Positions 10,385 to 22,189 of a stretch of 64,000 bases of DNA are shown piece after piece. The notes under the pieces were generated by a model. That model saw only the letters and a program-made list of their open reading frames with translations. It searched no databases and was not told where the DNA came from. How positions within the stretch are numbered: position 1 is the stretch's first letter; each line of letters opens with the position of its first letter. The position numbers and the translations under genes were made by a program. Origin of the DNA: Micropterus salmoides (lineage: Eukaryota > Chordata > Actinopteri > Centrarchiformes > Centrarchidae); NCBI RefSeq assembly GCF_014851395.1, contig NW_024041150.1:11742137-11806136 (forward strand), in the 5' to 3' direction.

Positions 10385-12420
10385 TGACGTCCACGCTTAC
10401 CGGATGAGTTCCCACCTGAGAGAGTCAGAGCCACCTGTAGCATGTCTACTTATGTTTTTAATAAACTTATGAGAGTTACTACAAAATTATGAATTTTAAT
10501 ATTCAGAGAATATTAATTCATAAAGCTCTCATTTCGCGGGGCACCACCGGAGATTTAATTCACCCAGAGTCTCCAGACCTCTGGGTAGTGTTTTAATAAT
10601 TATACAATTATTCACTAGTGATCAGTTAGTTAATAATCGCTCAATTATCTTAATAAATCAATCAGTCAGTCTCATCTCGTAGGGGTAAATTCACGTGGCA
10701 GGGACTTGGAGGTAGGCAAATACACACACAATTCCTGTGATTACAGTGAAGTTTATTAACTAACTAAGGTGACATAAATGCGATTAAATATACATCAAAG
10801 AAATAAACAATGGCTAAACAATGAGAATGTGGGGTTCTGTTGTGGGGAGAATTTGATTCATAGGGTGGAAGAGAACTAATGAAAGTAGTTAGATGATACT
10901 AACTCGGTTAAATTTGTCTAGGAGTTTTAAGGACTAAAGATAATGGACTAACAGACTATGGGACATCACTGACCACAGAATGCCTTGGTCTGTCTTGGCC
11001 TGGTGCACGGGTCCCCACGCTAGCTGCCCGATTCCTGGCTTTCTGCTAGGGAATTTTCCAGGGGTTCTCCGTGTCTGAATGAAGAAAAACACTCCAGTGT
11101 TGACCGTCCTCGGTCTGGCAATTAGGCTGTTCCTTTTGGATGTCCTTTGTTACTGCTGGCCCACCTGGGTGGGTCCGGTGTCGGTGGGATCAGTGTAAGT
11201 TAGCTCGACGAATAAAACTTAAAAAGAACTTGGTCGTTCTTGAATTAAACTAGTGTAACTTAACGGTTTTAACTAACGTAACTTTTAACAAACAAAAGAA
11301 AAGAAAAGAAAACAAGTAAGGAGCCGAAAACGAGGGAAAAGTCGAGGTCGCGGCACTTCCTGTGTGTGGCTAGAAACGAACAAAGCCTTCGCTGCGCCGG
11401 GTCGAACTTCTTAGGGCGTTGCCAGGAGATGGGACACGCTGGACGCGCGCCTAAGTGTAGTTGAAGAGAACATGAGAAGAGAGCGGGAGACAGCGTGTGT
11501 CGCTGCTTTTGTGGGTTGGGGCGTGGTTCCCAGAGGGCAGTCCTTTGTTCCCCTGAGGGCTTGTTTCCGGTTTCCTGAGAAACTGGCTTTTCTTTAAACT
11601 TTTAATTTGTGCATATTGTAATCAAATCTCTTTCCACAATAAAACCTTAATTGTCAAATGGGTATACCTTTCTTAGTTTTAAGCATTTGATAAAAGGAAA
11701 ACAATTGTCAGTAGTTCAGCCTTAAGGTTAGCATTTCCTAGGAATCAGATGAGAGGAACTTAACTAGCTTTCTGGATAATATTGGTTGTTACACGTTCTT
11801 ACTTAGGGACTATAAGCAAGATACACGAATGGCATCAGCTTATGAACAGGTAAATACAGAGTGACATTTATACATTAAAACGGCATTTCAGAATGATAGC
11901 ATGCAATACTAGTTATTTAACATTAAATTTGAGCTGGAAAATTACTCGAGTAGTATAGGATGACATTTCTTTATCATATCCTTTCTAAAGGAAGTGTCAT
12001 AAAGTGTTGGGAACAAAGCATTGGTTACAACATAAAATGAGGCAATGTCATTGATCCTTGTTGAAAATTAAAACTGCAAAATTAACTTATTTAGATTCTT
12101 TTCAACAACATGGTAACATAACTACTAAACTTAAGAGGCAGAACAGTTTAAAATGAAACATTGTTTTAGCTCAAGAAGGCAGGAGTTGTTTGTGTCTCCC
12201 TTTCGCCTACCTGGCTTATCACATTTGCACATCGGCTAAAGAGAGAAGGGAGTGGTGTTTTATGGCTCAGCCATTCTGTGGGAAAAGGGATCAGAACGGG
12301 TGGTACTTTTGATGTCGGAGGTGCCGGACAGCCCCTTTGCTGTCCTGCTAAGTGTCTCCAGTGACACCTTTGCGGCGAGAGGGGTTCACTAAGGCTCTTT
12401 GAATACACAGTCCTTAAGCG
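10385..12420. other. LTR-like AT-rich region, unresolved
   Basis: No coding region is visible. Around 10535 there is a GGGGCACCACCGG string, also seen as GGGGCACCACTC at 21815 in another AT-rich repeat. This suggests relatives of one LTR family. Segments rich in TTAAATAA-type words surround a GC-rich stretch (11340-11570). I could not find matching ends or a target duplication, so the LTR reading is a guess. Confidence 0.25.
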
Positions 12421-12631
12421 TTGCATGTCTGATTGTGTCTCTGCAGATCCTTACCAAACCCCAAGCAATGTCTGTTTTTGCATGTCAAAAGGCCAACTCC
12501 AGGGGAGGAACCCCCCCCCCCCCTTTTTTTTGGCATTATCTGACCTCACCACTACACAACTAATTGACAGACATGTGAGCAGAAATGGGCAAAGAGGATG
12601 TGCTCTGTTTAGGAAATTGCCGTAGAAAACA

Positions 12632-12820
12632 GTGAAAAATGGTAGAGAGTCAACCTGTCAGAGAGGTGGGCTTGGAAAGTTGTGGGCTTACTCGGAGCAG
12701 GTAGAGCACCGTGTTGTGGAGAGAGTTAATAATGGACCAGTTTGCAAAGTGCATGTGCTCCACAGGAACCTACTCTTGCCAGTGAATGAACTGCCCCGGA
12801 AGAAAAACTTTCAACGTAAT
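12632..12820 (+). pseudogene. Gypsy integrase C-terminal fragment
   Basis: A short open stretch encodes GGLGKLWAYSEQVEHRVVER, then NNGPVCKVHVLHRNLLLPVN. This is the GPY/F-type C-terminal module of Ty3/gypsy integrases, immediately upstream of the usual end of pol. No RT or integrase core precedes it within 2 kb. It is therefore either an isolated fragment or the end of an element whose interior has been lost. A poly-C/poly-T tract (12511-12530) lies just upstream. Confidence 0.6.
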
Positions 12821-14620
12821 GCCCAAAAGGAAAAGCAACGTTGAAGAAACAGAAACAAGCAAACAAGCTGTTACCAATTCTCATGAAGAAAACACAGAGA
12901 GCTCTCACCAGCAGATCCCAATTCTATACTTTTTCCAACCAAAATTGACACAACACAATCCGCTGGCTGCTTCCTCTTTCACCATCCCGGACCCAAAAAC
13001 CCATCCCTCCAGTACTTCCAAGCCGCTCCCTCTCCAAAACCAACATATCCACCATAGTCACCAGCATAAAAGTCCTCAAAACCCACCTTTTCAAGCTTGC
13101 ATTCCCCACCAATCCATAATAAAGAGCCTTTAAAATATACATTTTTCTAGGTAGGGACATGAGCTCAGGACCAGAGTCTGATGGTTGGAGTGCGGAACCA
13201 AAGGCTGGCGGCTGAAGCACCTTTTTTTTGTTCTACGAATGTTCTCTGGCTGTGATACAAGACACGGATTGTTGTGCTGACACACTCTGAATTAAGACAG
13301 ATCATTACGAATATTACATTTGTTTTCATGTCCTAATGTGAATGGTAATTGTCAACATATTCCATTTCCATTGCAAATAACAAAAAACAAAAAAACGCCT
13401 CATTCTTGAGTTGTGTTAAAAACAACATGAAAGTGATGTTTCATTTTTTTAAACTGTATGGTTCATAACTGGCAATAGCAACACAAAAAGGGATGCACAT
13501 GCCTTTAATATTTTCCAGGAGTGACTGAAATATGGAAGGCAGCTTCAAGTGAATATTAATTTCTTACCAGTGGTGAAACATGAGGATGAGTTTCAACAAA
13601 AAAATAGTAATATTCTCATATAAATAGCATTGCAGAGTCAATTTAGCCACAAAAAGCTTCATTCTGATATTTCAGATACCAGGATGTGCTCAAGTACATG
13701 CAAAACTGCAGGAGCAGGTGTTATTTTTTATCCTGTGACTCTCACCTTCTGTGCAACTGAATGCCAGGTGAAGCAGATATGACACAAGTAGGACTGATAA
13801 TATATTTGAAAAGCGGTGGAGAAAACCTCCCACACACCACCAATCCTCCAGTGAGCAATCAATTAAATGAGCTTCATAACATTACAGGCACAATTATCTG
13901 CAGTCAGCTGCCAAAAAACACCAAGACACAAGAGTGTACAGACAAGAACCTGAAAACAGAAATAATGAAACAGTACTTTGAACAAATAAGGACCTCATGG
14001 CCTGGAAAACAAAGAGATGACTGGTAAGTTTGAATACTACACAACAGTGAGGTCTACATTCAGCATGACTGAGCTTCAAGGGTAGTCAGATGATTTTTCT
14101 GCACTTCAAGTTATGTTCACTAAGAGGTTTATGCTAATCAAATCCTGACCCAAACAAGCCCATTTAAAGAGCACCGTGCAAGTTTAATAACCTTTTCAAC
14201 AACAATTTCAAGCACCGATTACTTCAGATAGAAGACACTATGGAGGCTGGTACTCCAGCCTAGTATCCTGGGAATTACACTCTTATTGGAGGAATCCCAA
14301 CCTCACGATTTACATGCAATGCCAATATTCATTGCCAGTACAGGAAGTGGTGTGTCATATAATGTATGCTGCAATGTGGACTGTGAGGGTGTGAAGGTCA
14401 GGGCGGGGAATAGGTATGTAGAATGTATGTTAAATTTTCCTGTGGGAAACTGGAGTTTGCATCCAATCAAATTAGTTAATGTTTGTTTTTATCTCATGAT
14501 GTTAAAAAAAACTTGTTGGCATTTGACATTGAAAACAACGGTGGCACTGAATGTTAGACAGAAGACCTTTAAAATCAATCTTCTGTTTATTACAAATTAT
14601 TGTTCTTTCAGTTATAATAA
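12821..14620. other. No recognisable gene; possible gypsy 3' remainder at the left
   Basis: The open frames at 12786-13133 and 13761-14027 are short, of low complexity or unlike any family I know. The first one follows the integrase tail directly and may be decayed element sequence. Nothing else is identified. Confidence 0.35.
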
Positions 14621-14628
14621 AATGAGAC

Positions 14629-14838
14629 CAGTGCTGGGCAAGTTACTTCCAAAACATGTTACAGATACATTTATAGATTTCTAGTTCCTGTCATTTGAAA
14701 GTAATTAGTTATAAAATGCGTTGTAACAGGTTACTGAGATTGTAATGGGTATATTACAGATTTATTTTAGTAATGTGTTATATTACTGCACTTCAGCAAA
14801 AACCAATACATTACTGTAACGTGTTACTCCCACCACTG
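14629..14838. mobile_element. 210-bp hAT MITE
   Basis: The left end reads CAGTGCTGGGCAAGTTACTT. The right end reads AACGTGTTACTCCCACCACTG and is its imperfect inverse. The 8-bp flanks are AATGAGAC (14621-14628) and AATGACAC (14839-14846), matching at 7 of 8. The interior is full of GTTAC/GTAAC words, as in a widespread vertebrate hAT-derived MITE family. It has no coding capacity. Confidence 0.8.
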
Positions 14839-14846
14839 AATGACAC

Positions 14847-15269
14847 TATATGCTATTTATCCAGATGTACTACGTGGCAGTTCTTTGAATGCCTATTGGT
14901 TAGGGGTAGGGTTAGGGTTGGAAGTTAGCAATTTGCGTTAAAGTAGCATTTTTTCATAAGTAAGCATAAATCATCACAACACCGGTCGCCAAGCTCGCTG
15001 ACCATTGGGCTGTGATCGGGGGCAAATTGATCAGCACTCACCACTCGTTATGTATCTAGCATGCTAACTATCTGAAAGTCTGACACCTACAAATTTCTTG
15101 TTAGAATTATTAGATTATTTTGTGTAATAACCTGTTAAAAAAGGGCATAATGTATTTTTGCACAGGATTTGAGTCATATTTTTGAGGGTGCAATTGCTCA
15201 ATGATGCCACAAGAAGCAGTGTCCACTTATATGAGCGCTTTGTGATGCTTCTGCTCCTCAGATTGAGGT
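14847..15269. other. No gene; short TTAGGG-like stretch
   Basis: Contains GGGTAGGGTTAGGGTTGG at about 14909, about three degenerate telomere-like units. This is too short to call an interstitial telomere. Nothing else is recognised. Confidence 0.4.
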
Positions 15270-16322
15270 GGTGGTTTCACGATTCGATCTGACTACGATA
15301 ATCAGGACAACGATTCGATTCGATTCCTCAATGCATCAGGATGCCTCACTTCAAGGGTGGGAATTTCTAGGTACCTCATTACAATTATGAGGCTACGATG
15401 CAATTGGAAGACAAATAGGATAAAGATGTATTTTTTCTCACTGTTTGACTATTATGTATTTTTAAAGCAAAGTATTTGTAACAACCCAAAGTAGTAGGTA
15501 GTAATGAAATGCAGATATTTAATGTTACTTCATATAAATGTAGCTAACATTGCATAGCATTACTACATTATTACAGCGTTATTACTGACCTCTGCTGCTG
15601 CTATTTTTATTTAGGAGGCTGCTGTTATTAGTATAGAGTCAGATACTACACACTTTACAACACTCCAGCCAAACCACATTCACTCCACCTTAATGTATCC
15701 GTTTCTTTTTTTGTCTGGTATAGTGTAGTAATAAGCTGATTCTTGTAATCTTGTATTGAGCCCCATGGGCCTTGAGAAACAGCATTTCAGTCATTTGTGA
15801 ATTCAGTATGTGGATGAATGACAACAAACCAACTTTACAGCAGCCAGATAACGTCCTGCTGAAGAGGAGATGTTAGCTAACGCTAACTGGCTTTCTAGTA
15901 ATTGGAAAACAACAGACTTAACGGACTGTACATTTACTGCCAGACTGAAGCGTAGCGCTCATGTTTTCCTCTGCTCTGCTCGTTTTCACCATCACCTACT
16001 GCCGCCTGTCACGTAGCTGTTATTTGAAGAACGAGAGGACGCAAGCTAAGCGCTACCGTGCTGCACCGTGTGCGGCTGTAAATCGTTAACGTGAGTTTCG
16101 CATCGACTTTATTGATCATGTAAAATTTTAGTAGCAGCAGTCACTCACACAATAGCTGCCTGTCTGTGCTAAACAGGGTTCACGTCCCGGAACTGCACTT
16201 TTAAGTTCCATCAACATGGCGTTATCAATTAACCTCTAGATAATGGATTATTGACATTGTTAATCAATTCATAATCGTTCAGGTCCGATGCATCTAAAAA
16301 TCAATTATTTTCCTCACCCCTA
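15270..16322. mobile_element. Probable hAT-like non-autonomous element
   Basis: The left side has repeated GATTCGATTCGATTCC words and CTCAATGCATCAGGATG. The right side has the inverse-sense GTCCGATGCATCTAAAAATC and ends in CCTCACCCCTAC. This matches the architecture of a common fish family with GGGGTGAGGAATCGATT-type termini. An inner GGGTGGGAATTTCTAGGTACC (about 15355) may mark the start of a related nested copy. No transposase is seen, and the target duplication could not be read. Confidence 0.45.
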
Positions 16323-16404
16323 CATAAGTGAGATCTAATGTCTCTGCTTTTCCTGTCCAAAACAGGTTATTAATGTGTGATATTATGATGCAATACATTT
16401 CTAG

Positions 16405-17284
16405 TGTCAGGGTCGAGGGTGCGCAAAGCAGGTGAGAGCCCAAATGCACGACACTGCGAGCAGAGATTCAGTTCCAGGGTTTATTTAACCAACACACCAG
16501 GCAAAACAAAACTCACTGGTACTGGAAACTGGCAATATCTAACACGGTAGAACAGGTAGAACACACATCAAAGAGAAAACAGAGAGACTAGCAGGCAGGC
16601 AGATTACTGAGGGGGAAAAGACATAACACAAGTTACTCAACCTCAAACATATCAGAGTAATATCAATTAACAAATAAACTAACACCAACAAGGAACACAG
16701 ACAGAAGCTAAGATTAAATAGAACTCAGAGCAGACGTGGGCAAAACAACACAGAAGAACACAGACCAGGAGTAAACACTTAAGACATGAACTAAAGTTAC
16801 AGGATTAAGAACTAAGACACCAAACTAGGAACTAAGATGCGAGACAAGACAAATACTAAGTAACTTAAGATGCGGATGAATAATAATAATAATAAAGGCT
16901 ACACAGAGACTGAAGCAGAATGATCAAAATCAGATTCATTAATTAAACTGGCAGAGAACATAAATTGACATCCAGCAAACAGACAGAACCCAGGCATGAT
17001 GGTACAGAACTAACACATGAGAGACAGGAACAGAACTGAACAAGTCCAAGGCAGACACTGAGGTAACAGGACCGATCAGACCAGAACCACCACAAGACAG
17101 AACCACGTAGACCAACTCCACAAGACATAAACAGAAAGGACCAAATCTAAACACAAACACACACACCAAGAAGACTGGATACAAGACAACAGACAGGACC
17201 GAAACCCAAAACACAACAGACCTTAATGACAGATACCGAACTGACAAACAAACTCGCAGAGAAAATCAGGACAGGATCGTGACA
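16405..17284 (-). mobile_element. Solo LTR (880 bp)
   Basis: The block starts TGTCAGGGTCG and ends GGATCGTGACA, so it has TG...CA termini with a short inverted TGTCA/TGACA. It is flanked by perfect 5-bp direct repeats TCTAG at 16400-16404 and 17285-17289. Read on the minus strand, AATAAACCCTGG lies about 80 bp before the end, as expected for the polyadenylation signal of an LTR. No internal retroelement sequence adjoins, so this is a solo LTR left by recombination between two LTRs. The family is not assigned. Confidence 0.8.
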
Positions 17285-17289
17285 TCTAG

Positions 17290-17693
17290 GGACTTTTAAA
17301 ATCTTCATTATGTTGTTCTGACAATGTTTTATGTGTAAATGAGTGGTTTATTTAGTTGAGAGACTTTGAATAGAAGTGTAGCTAGCACCCTTGTAAAAAA
17401 TTGTAACCATCATGGCGACCTTCCAATATTGACATTTGTGTTGTTTATTGTCGTTGCTCCTGGACATTGCACTTTTCTCTGTACTTGCTAAAGCTAAAGC
17501 TTGAAGGAGTTGAGAATGTTTCAAGTCGTTCATTCAACTCATGTCACCGTGACAAAACTGAATATAGTTATAACATGTTAGTAAGGTTGAAAAGACATGT
17601 GTTTTGTATAATGTAGGCCTCTGTATTGTTTTTATATTTTGTATTTGAGAATGTTGTAAAAGTGTGAAACAAGTAGGCTTAACAATATCAAAG
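17290..17693. other. No gene seen between two solo LTRs
   Basis: About 400 bp of AT-rich DNA with no credible frame and no recognised repeat. Confidence 0.4.
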
Positions 17694-17698
17694 CAGTA

Positions 17699-18051
17699 TG
17701 TCAAGTTTCAGGCAGAGAAGACCCAAACGCAGATCAAAGTTAGACAGTTTATTCAAAGAGAATCAGCAAGGGAAGTCGGAACTCTCGGGGCTAGGGCTCT
17801 CGCCAGGTCCGGGGTGTAGGGAAATCCGTGAGCTGCGAAGTGTCCAGGCTGCGGGCGGAACCTAGGCTAACAGGCAGATGGTTGCTGAGGCGGTGGGAGT
17901 CTTCTAGGCTAGTCAAAGGTTGGCTGGGGCAGACACGGCATACGCATGGAGATCAAACGATCCAGCGGGAGCGATCCTTTAAGCAGTGGTGATTGAAGAA
18001 TGCAGGTCAGGTGCGCTGATTGCACAGGCTCACAGCCGGGGCCTCGTGACA
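17699..18051 (-). mobile_element. Solo LTR (353 bp)
   Basis: The block starts TGTCAAGTTTCAGG and ends CCTCGTGACA. It is flanked by perfect 5-bp repeats CAGTA at 17694-17698 and 18052-18056. On the minus strand a GAATAAACTGTC signal lies about 60 bp before the terminus. It is shorter than, and largely different from, the LTR at 16405-17284, but shares the TGTCA.../...TGACA ends and the orientation. Confidence 0.8.
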
Positions 18052-18056
18052 CAGTA

Positions 18057-18700
18057 AGCGTGAGTCATAGTTCCAGTTGAGACTGGGAGAGGTGAAGTAT
18101 TTATGTTGAACTGAACAAGACGTGCACATTTATATAATGTGTAAAATATATTATAAAAAAAGAGAAATATTCTGTTTAATAAAGACAGTGAACAGTCTGC
18201 TGAATGAAGTGACATCTCCTGTCTCTGCTTTTCCTGTAAAAAACAGGACACAATATCTGCTCACAGGTCACTCATGCTTGAGGCCTGTAACAAAAGGACC
18301 CGGCCAACTCGACATCCATATCCAGCCAATGAGAGCAGACAGCTCTCAGAGCAGCCGGCAGCTACTTCTTCACTGCAAAACACTTTTTACTCACCTCCAG
18401 CTCTCTCTCACAGACAGCCCCTGCTGCCTGCATATGTTAATCTATTCTTTCACCCATTCTTTGTCCTATAATTGCTATCCTTATAATAATAAACTACTCC
18501 TGTTTCATGTGCAGTTTCTCATCATTTCCTGTGGGGAGTCGTTGTCAGCTCGCGTAGTGTGTGACCCCCTGTCACCGATCAGTCACATAACATGAACGCC
18601 ACAACGACTTCAAGACTTCCGTCACAAGACAGCAAGTCATATAGTCTGAACAGCACAATAATCTGCAGATGCTGAAAGTTGTGTAGTCTGACAGGGACCA
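18057..18700. other. No gene; short repeat shared with 16.34 kb
   Basis: TCTCTGCTTTTCCTGTAAAAAACAGG near 18220 closely matches a string at about 16340, so a small dispersed repeat underlies both sites. The 157-codon frame across 18122-18595 has no recognisable domain and I treat it as chance. Confidence 0.35.
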
Positions 18701-18708
18701 TAAACCAA

Positions 18709-18826
18709 TATGGTACCAACAAGGTATGAAAGTTTTGAGAAAGCGTCACACTTCAGATGTTGGTTAGCAATGCATCGTACCATGAAAGTTTAAAGCTACC
18801 TGTCGTGGTTGTAACGGAAACGCACC
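18709..18826. repeat. Right-end fragment of the GGGGTGCGTTTCCC-type DNA element
   Basis: The sequence from CCAACAAGGTATGAAAGTTT to GGAAACGCACCCC matches, in the same orientation, the right end of the large element at 42892-44357 (about 44236-44357). Only this end is present here. Confidence 0.65.
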
Positions 18827-18829
18827 CCA

Positions 18830-19308
18830 TAGCAGTTAGTAATATACTTATAATATAATATATGAAATATCTGGACCAACCGTGTCAACTGCAGCTTTTA
18901 AAAAACAAATGGGAATGCAGTCTGAAGGGCAGGTGGATGATTATGAAAATACAACAGTGCCTTCCAGGGTTGACAGAGACATTTCGCTGAAGTGGGTTAA
19001 TGTTGAAAGTAGGCAGGAGTCAACATCAGGCTCTCTGAAGTCTGTGTTAATGTGCTGCACAGTTATATGCTATATGGTTTTAAATAGAGCTCTGGGAGTG
19101 TGACCCTGTTTCCCTGATCAACCAGGAGTATCTTGCTTGTTTGATTGCACGCTGGTAAATGGACATTTCCATTTCCACTCTGCCTTCCTGCATTGTCTTT
19201 TTATATTCCTTATTTCTACATTAAACCATGGCAGAGAAGAAGATTTCAACTATCTGTATTTGACTGGTGCTGCAGAATAGAATATTCTATTCTAACTTTG
19301 AATAATGA
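18830..19308. other. No gene seen
   Basis: AT-rich, without a recognised repeat. A 73-codon frame (18882-19103) has no domain signature. Confidence 0.4.
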
Positions 19309-19339
19309 CTAATGAAGAACGTTTGGCAAGTTGGTATTG

Positions 19340-19506
19340 CTCCCTTTTTGGTGGGTTTGGTTCTTATTCATATCCTCTGTCTGCTCAATTATGTATTTCA
19401 CTGGCAACCAAACCAGGTGAGCCAGAACAGGAGTGATGTGTTGTCTTTTATTTGTTGCAGTTAAAAGTCTAGCAGCTGCATTTTGAACCATTTGGAATTG
19501 AGACAA
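19340..19506 (-). pseudogene. L2/CR1-like LINE RT C-terminal fragment
   Basis: The minus strand encodes QMVQNAAARLLTATNKRQHI, then TPVLAHLVWLPVKYIIEQ. This is the conserved post-catalytic block of L2/CR1-type reverse transcriptases, also present at about 31360-31480 minus. The fragment is isolated and is followed on the opposite strand by another RT relic. Confidence 0.75.
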
Positions 19507-19742
19507 AGTAGAAAGGGTCAGCCTAAATTGTCCTTAGGTGTGAGTGGTTGTCTATGTGCAGCCCTGCGACTTGTCCAGGGTGTACCCCGGGCTGGATATG
19601 TCTGTGGCTGAACGTGCTTTTGAGCTGCTTATGAACTTTTCTTTGTCTGCTCTGACCCAATACTGAATTTTTCTTATACTGAAAGTTTTAAGAACATTTC
19701 ACCTTGTCACAGTACCTTTTCCTTTACGAAAATAATACATAT

Positions 19743-20395
19743 TGAAGTTCTATTAATCAATGCTATCAAACAACTAAGTTCGAGTAGTGGTGCAGGACTT
19801 GATGCGGTTGAATCCAGATATATTAAATTAGCTTCTCATTTACTCATGTTTCCACTAGCTGACCTGTTTAATATGTCTTTGTCTACTTCTGAATTACCAG
19901 CTACCTGGAAATATTACTTCACTCTACAAAGATGTTGACAGTCTTGATCCTAATAATTACAGATGTATAGTAATAATCTGTTCTATTGGAAAAGTATTTG
20001 AGAAACTAATATTTAATCGATTATCAAGACCAATAATATCCTTTCACCATAACAGCCCGGGTTTAGACCTAATCATTAGTCAACTACTGCTCTTTTAAAA
20101 CTTACTAAAGATGATACTGTTAATCTTACAAAGGCTATTTTTATTGATCTCAAAAAAATTGATTTGGTGTCTCACTGCTTTTAGATAAGTTCTACGCAAT
20201 TGGTTTTATCACAAAATGTATTATTATGGTTTAGTTCCTATTTACATAATAGAAAGCAAAGTGTTCAAGTGTCCTTAAAGTGAGGTCTGATTTATTTGTT
20301 CAACAAAGAGGTGTACCCCAAGGTTAGACACTGGGTCCTTTTCTTGTCCCTATTTTTCTTAATAATCTGCCTTTAACTGTTCTAATTCCTCTGTT
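19743..20395 (+). pseudogene. Decayed LINE reverse transcriptase (L2/CR1-like)
   Basis: A broken plus-strand frame reads INAIKQLSSSSGAGLDAV and LADLFNMSLSTSELPATW, then, after a frameshift, NNYRCIVIICSIGKVFEK and TKAIFIDLKKI. RGVPQG occurs near 20312 and VPIFLNNLPLTVL near 20350. These are RT palm and finger motifs in the right order. The catalytic YADD box is not reached. At least four stops or shifts interrupt it. Confidence 0.7.
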
Positions 20396-20403
20396 CAACT
20401 ATA

Positions 20404-20476
20404 TTCAATTCAATTTTATTTATATAGCACCAAATCACAACAACAGTCATCTCAGAGCGCTTTTCATAAAAGAGCA
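20404..20476 (-). repeat. L2 LINE 3' tail, first part
   Basis: TTCAATTTTATTTATATAGC followed by AGCGCTTTTCATAAAAGAGCAG is the same sequence as the L2 3' end at about 30803-30868. The match stops at GAGCAG, where a different repeat begins, and resumes at about 21020. Confidence 0.75.
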
Positions 20477-21002
20477 GTGGCCTGTACTACAAAGCGGGGT
20501 AACTGGCTTATCCAGGTAACTTCAGGAGTAACTTCATGACGTCGGGTGTAACTTGCCCATTAACCCGTACTACAAAAGGTGGATAGGTGTTGACCGAGGT
20601 CTGTTGCCATGGCAATTTATGCTGCATCTCTAAACTGCTCCGAGCAGGTTTTGTTTGTGGTTAACTTGAGGTTACCCTGCGCACATGGACTATACACCAC
20701 ATCTGTACTCAGTGTTAATGATGAGAAGTAGGCTATTATTAGGCTACACACCACTTCATAAAACATGTTTAGATTTCATCCTGATTTGTTCCACTGCGGT
20801 TGCAATGAACACAACAGCAGATGTGTGTGTGATGTTGCAGCCTTGCAAAGTGAAGTTTCTCTCATAAATGTGTGACTATAACATCAGAGAATTTTCAAGT
20901 TTTTACATGTAGATTAATCTTCATAATTAAATTTTCTCTCAGATTATTAGTAGGCTACCACGCTCCCCTGGCTCCTTTTTCTTTTATTACAATGGACCTT
21001 AT
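20477..21002. mobile_element. DNA element inserted in the L2 tail (partial)
   Basis: It begins TGGCCTGTACTACAAAGCGG and runs into TATCCAGGTAAC words, the left-end style of a common fish terminal-inverted-repeat family. It separates two parts of an L2 3' tail that are closer together in the 30.8-kb copy. I could not find the matching right end, so its limits are approximate. Confidence 0.45.
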
Positions 21003-21014
21003 GTGCAGGGAGGG

Positions 21015-21130
21015 AGGCAGCCTACACAATATACACACAGAGGTACAGACAGTAAAGGTGATGTTGCTATAGTCCGAATGAACGATGGTACAGATATTTA
21101 CAGTAGTGTTAATGATAATAATCGTAATGT
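21015..21130 (-). repeat. L2 LINE 3' tail, second part
   Basis: CCTACACAATATACACACAG and AGGTACAGACAGTAAAGG match 30978-31017. The intervening portion of the L2 tail seen at 30869-30977 is missing here. Confidence 0.7.
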
Positions 21131-21199
21131 TAATGATGGGACCACCACAACAGCAGGGGAGATGGAGGAGGCCAGGATGTCTGCAAGAAGCCAGAATGT

Positions 21200-21712
21200 A
21201 ACAACTAAGAAGTAGTAGCCAATTGGATGGCTGTATTTCAGGCAGCTGATCAGCTAAATGTGCTCTCCATCATCTCCTTCATTCTGAGCATACCTACCTC
21301 TACAGGGTTTGTGGAGAGAATCTTCTTCAGGATGAATAGCAAGTGCAGTGAGGTCGAAACTGGTGTACTGTGGAGTTCGTGAAGAGTGAGCTACTTGTCT
21401 CTGTGAACTTTGACTGTTTCTGTGCCAAGTTCCACATGGTGGTTTTGAAGGAAAACGCATAGCTTCAGGCAGCAAGGATTAACAAAAAGTACACGTGGAA
21501 GAAAAAGTAGAGAGGGTGGCAGGTAGGTTGAGTAGAAAGAGAATTCACATTCACAAGTTCATGTCTGCTAGATAAATTAGAAATTATTTTATTACTCCAT
21601 ATTTATTTAATGCCCTCATCCATTAGAGTTGTTCTGATCAATTTCACATAAAAATAAGTTTTTATTTAACTAATTGCCAATACTCCCTTTTCTCATATGT
21701 TGGTGTTGGGAA
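21200..21712. other. No gene seen
   Basis: About 500 bp with only short chance frames. Confidence 0.4.
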
Positions 21713-21975
21713 TTAGGGTTCAAATCATCAATAGTTACATTAAATAATATAATAATTAAAATTACTATTATTTAATCAATAATAGAATTTAACCAGTGTT
21801 AAATTCGACTTGGGGCACCACTCAAAGATGAGAAAATATATAGCCAATTTTATTTAATCTCATAAAATGTACTAAACTACCAGTTTGGTGCTCTGACTAA
21901 TAATTAAGTTAATAACTATAACAAATATTACCATCAATAGTTATTAGATTGAAGGATTTGGAGTTGAGGTTGGTG
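21713..21975. repeat. LTR-like AT-rich repeat, partial
   Basis: It starts TGTTGGGAATTAGGG, an LTR-like TG start, continues through imperfect TTAATAAT palindromes and contains GGGGCACCAC. The same word is present in the AT-rich region near 10535. It is cut off at about 21975 by the next repeat. No 3' end or target duplication was found. Confidence 0.35.
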
Positions 21976-21977
21976 GT

Positions 21978-22141
21978 ATATTCACTCTTATGGTGCTTTC
22001 AGACCAAAAACAAAGCGAGCATTTGGGGCGGTAAGTTTACATACAAAGTCAATGCAAAGACATATAGAGCCGCGACTTCCTGTTGGGCAGCGCGAAGCGA
22101 CGCAAAGGGGGCGGGGCCGGCGATGCGAAGGCAACGGGAAG
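21978..22141. repeat. Small GC-rich repeat interrupted by the LINE (left part)
   Basis: It starts TATGGTGCTTTCAGACCAAA and passes through CGCGAAGCGACGCAAAGGGG. It ends at the 13-bp word GAATTCGTGTGAG (22142-22154), which recurs as GAATTCGCGTGAG after the LINE (28103-28115). The LINE is therefore inserted into this older repeat, whose right part continues from 28103 for a short way. Confidence 0.5.
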
Positions 22142-22189
22142 GAATTCGTGTGAGGGATGGGAGGCGGAAAAGAGGAGAACTAAAAAGAA

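Noticed and set aside
14905..14930. TTAGGG-like units suggesting an interstitial telomere
   Set aside because: Only about three degenerate units, well within chance for this motif.
16939..17247. 102-codon minus-strand frame rich in Val and Leu
   Set aside because: It lies entirely inside the solo LTR, so it is not a gene.
18122..18595. 157-codon open frame on the plus strand
   Set aside because: The composition is ordinary for chance frames, with no domain, start context or splice signal. It overlaps another chance frame.
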